Notes under the pieces: generated by a model | Told to the model about the DNA's origin: nothing | Databases searched by the model: none | What the model saw: the letters and a program-made list of their open reading frames with translations, nothing else | NCBI RefSeq assembly: GCF_029238095.1 | Contig: NZ_JAQWGS010000024.1 | Location: 78,568 to 142,567 of the forward strand | Source: Lacinutrix sp. | GTDB lineage: Bacteria; Bacteroidota; Bacteroidia; Flavobacteriales; Flavobacteriaceae | DNA: 64,000 bases | Reading direction: 5' to 3' | Made by a program: the position numbers and the translations under genes | Shown here: positions 63,018 through 64,000 of the stretch, piece after piece | Position numbering within the stretch: the first letter of the stretch is position 1 | How the letters are laid out: each line of letters starts with the position of its first letter

Positions 63018-63749
63018 CTATTTAGTCTTAATCACATCAATCTCCAATCCTAAAACCAGCATTTTATGAAACGTTGGTAACATAGCTCCAGTTTCGGTAG
63101 TCGTCCAATGACTCCAAGTTGCTTCTAAGCCATCTATTGGTAAAATAGACGTCCACATTTGAAAACTTTTTGGCTTTCCTTTTTCATCTAAATGCCATAA
63201 ATAAGAATCTCCAGGAGTAGAGCCACCAGTAGTGTAAGTGACTAATAAAGCTATTTCATCGTTTTCTAAAGTTACTAAACTACGTTTTGTGCCTTGATCA
63301 AACACTTTGTAAGGTGCTACTAGCCAGAATGTATCGTTGTTGAAGTAGCTTATTGCTTTCTCTATTAGCTCTTGAGTATCTTTACCTTCAATTTTTAAGT
63401 CATTTTTAAAAGCTTCGCTTTTAGAGTTGTCATTCAATTCTAAATATACTTTGTAGTTTTTCCAATAGACTTCGCAGGTGTTTTTAGTCTTATTCCATTT
63501 ATAATGATGACGCTTTTTAAAAGTAAATTCTATATAATCTGTTGTTTTATAGGCGTCATAATTTAATGCATCAAGCATTCTTTTTGCAAGTACATCTGCT
63601 TGTTCTGTTTTTGCTCCAACAGGTAAGACTTCATTATACTTAAAATATAAAAATCCAAATAGTAAAAGTGATGGTAACGTAATGAAGATTATTATTCCTG
63701 TTACTATTTTTAATACTCTTTTGAGCGTTAGTTTTTTCTTTTTTCTCAT
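63018..63749 (-). CDS. Hypothetical membrane-anchored protein
   Basis: ORF with N-terminal TM; start moved to MRKKKKLTLKRV. Confidence 0.6.
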   Translation of the reverse strand: MRKKKKLTLKRVLKIVTGIIIFITLPSLLLFGFLYFKYNEVLPVGAKTEQADVLAKRMLDALNYDAYKTTDYIEFTFKKRHHYKWNKTKNTCEVYWKNYKVYLELNDNSKSEAFKNDLKIEGKDTQELIEKAISYFNNDTFWLVAPYKVFDQGTKRSLVTLENDEIALLVTYTTGGSTPGDSYLWHLDEKGKPKSFQMWTSILPIDGLEATWSHWTTTETGAMLPTFHKMLVLGLEIDVIKTK

Positions 63750-63782
63750 TAAATTTAATTTTAGCAACCAAATCATTACCCA

Positions 63783-63812
63783 AAACGCCTAAACTTTCGT
63801 TTAGGCGTTTTA
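63783..63812. terminator. Terminator hairpin
   Basis: aaacgcctaaac tttc gtttaggcgtttt. Confidence 0.8.
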
Positions 63813-63814
63813 TT

Positions 63815-64000
63815 TTATCTTTTTAGTGTAAAATGCGCTCTTATGGTTTTCTTTTCATTAGTAGTTGGTTCTCTGTATTCTACTGTAAACCAGTAGTCGC
63901 TTGTTGGCATTGGGTTACCATTGTAGGTTCCATCCCACCCTGCGCCTGTTGGGCTTAATTGCTTTAAGAGTTTGCCATAACGATCAAATATATATATTAC
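63815..64000 (-). CDS. C-terminal part of a T9SS type B (gliding-motility-associated C-terminal) secreted protein, cut by window edge
   Basis: My minus-strand translation VIYIFDRYGKLLKQLSPTGAGWDGTYNGNPMPTSDYWFTVEYREPTTNEKKTIRAHFTLKR*; not in the ORF track. Confidence 0.9.
   Translation of the reverse strand, partial: VIYIFDRYGKLLKQLSPTGAGWDGTYNGNPMPTSDYWFTVEYREPTTNEKKTIRAHFTLKR

Overview
AT-rich chromosomal window from a Bacteroidota bacterium, most likely family Flavobacteriaceae. Evidence: T9SS sorting domains, TAnnTTTG-type promoters, and typical flavobacterial gene content. Most of the window is housekeeping or conserved genes: deoC, clpB, fahA, glyA, a small SRP RNA, fsa/transaldolase, an ABC-F ATPase, pheT, miaE, recG, a UvrD/PcrA helicase, tsaC/sua5, holA, a fused 2-oxoacid dehydrogenase E1 and uvrA. 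Secreted T9SS cargo (GH16 laminarinase-like, FG-GAP/UnbV, an endonuclease/phosphatase) and lipoproteins lie between them. I saw no CRISPR array, tRNA, rRNA, transposase, prophage or complete defence island, and no clear novel multi-gene system. The most notable signals are: (1) a junction near 39640-39647 where a truncated surface protein (+) runs into the truncated N-terminus of an FMN-binding glutamate synthase gene (-); (2) a multiply broken P-loop ATPase pseudogene at 48420-48750 inside a tightly packed methyltransferase/DUF202 operon; (3) a FAD amine oxidase split by a one-base shift at a homopolymer; (4) an M1-peptidase-like protein that appears to lack the zinc site and carries a probable outer-membrane barrel C-terminus; (5) a conserved-looking ORF with no ATG/GTG/TTG start; (6) two REP-like inverted repeats sharing arms; (7) a leader with a micro-ORF before the ABC-F gene. 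Family calls come from recognising motifs in the translations; no database search was run.
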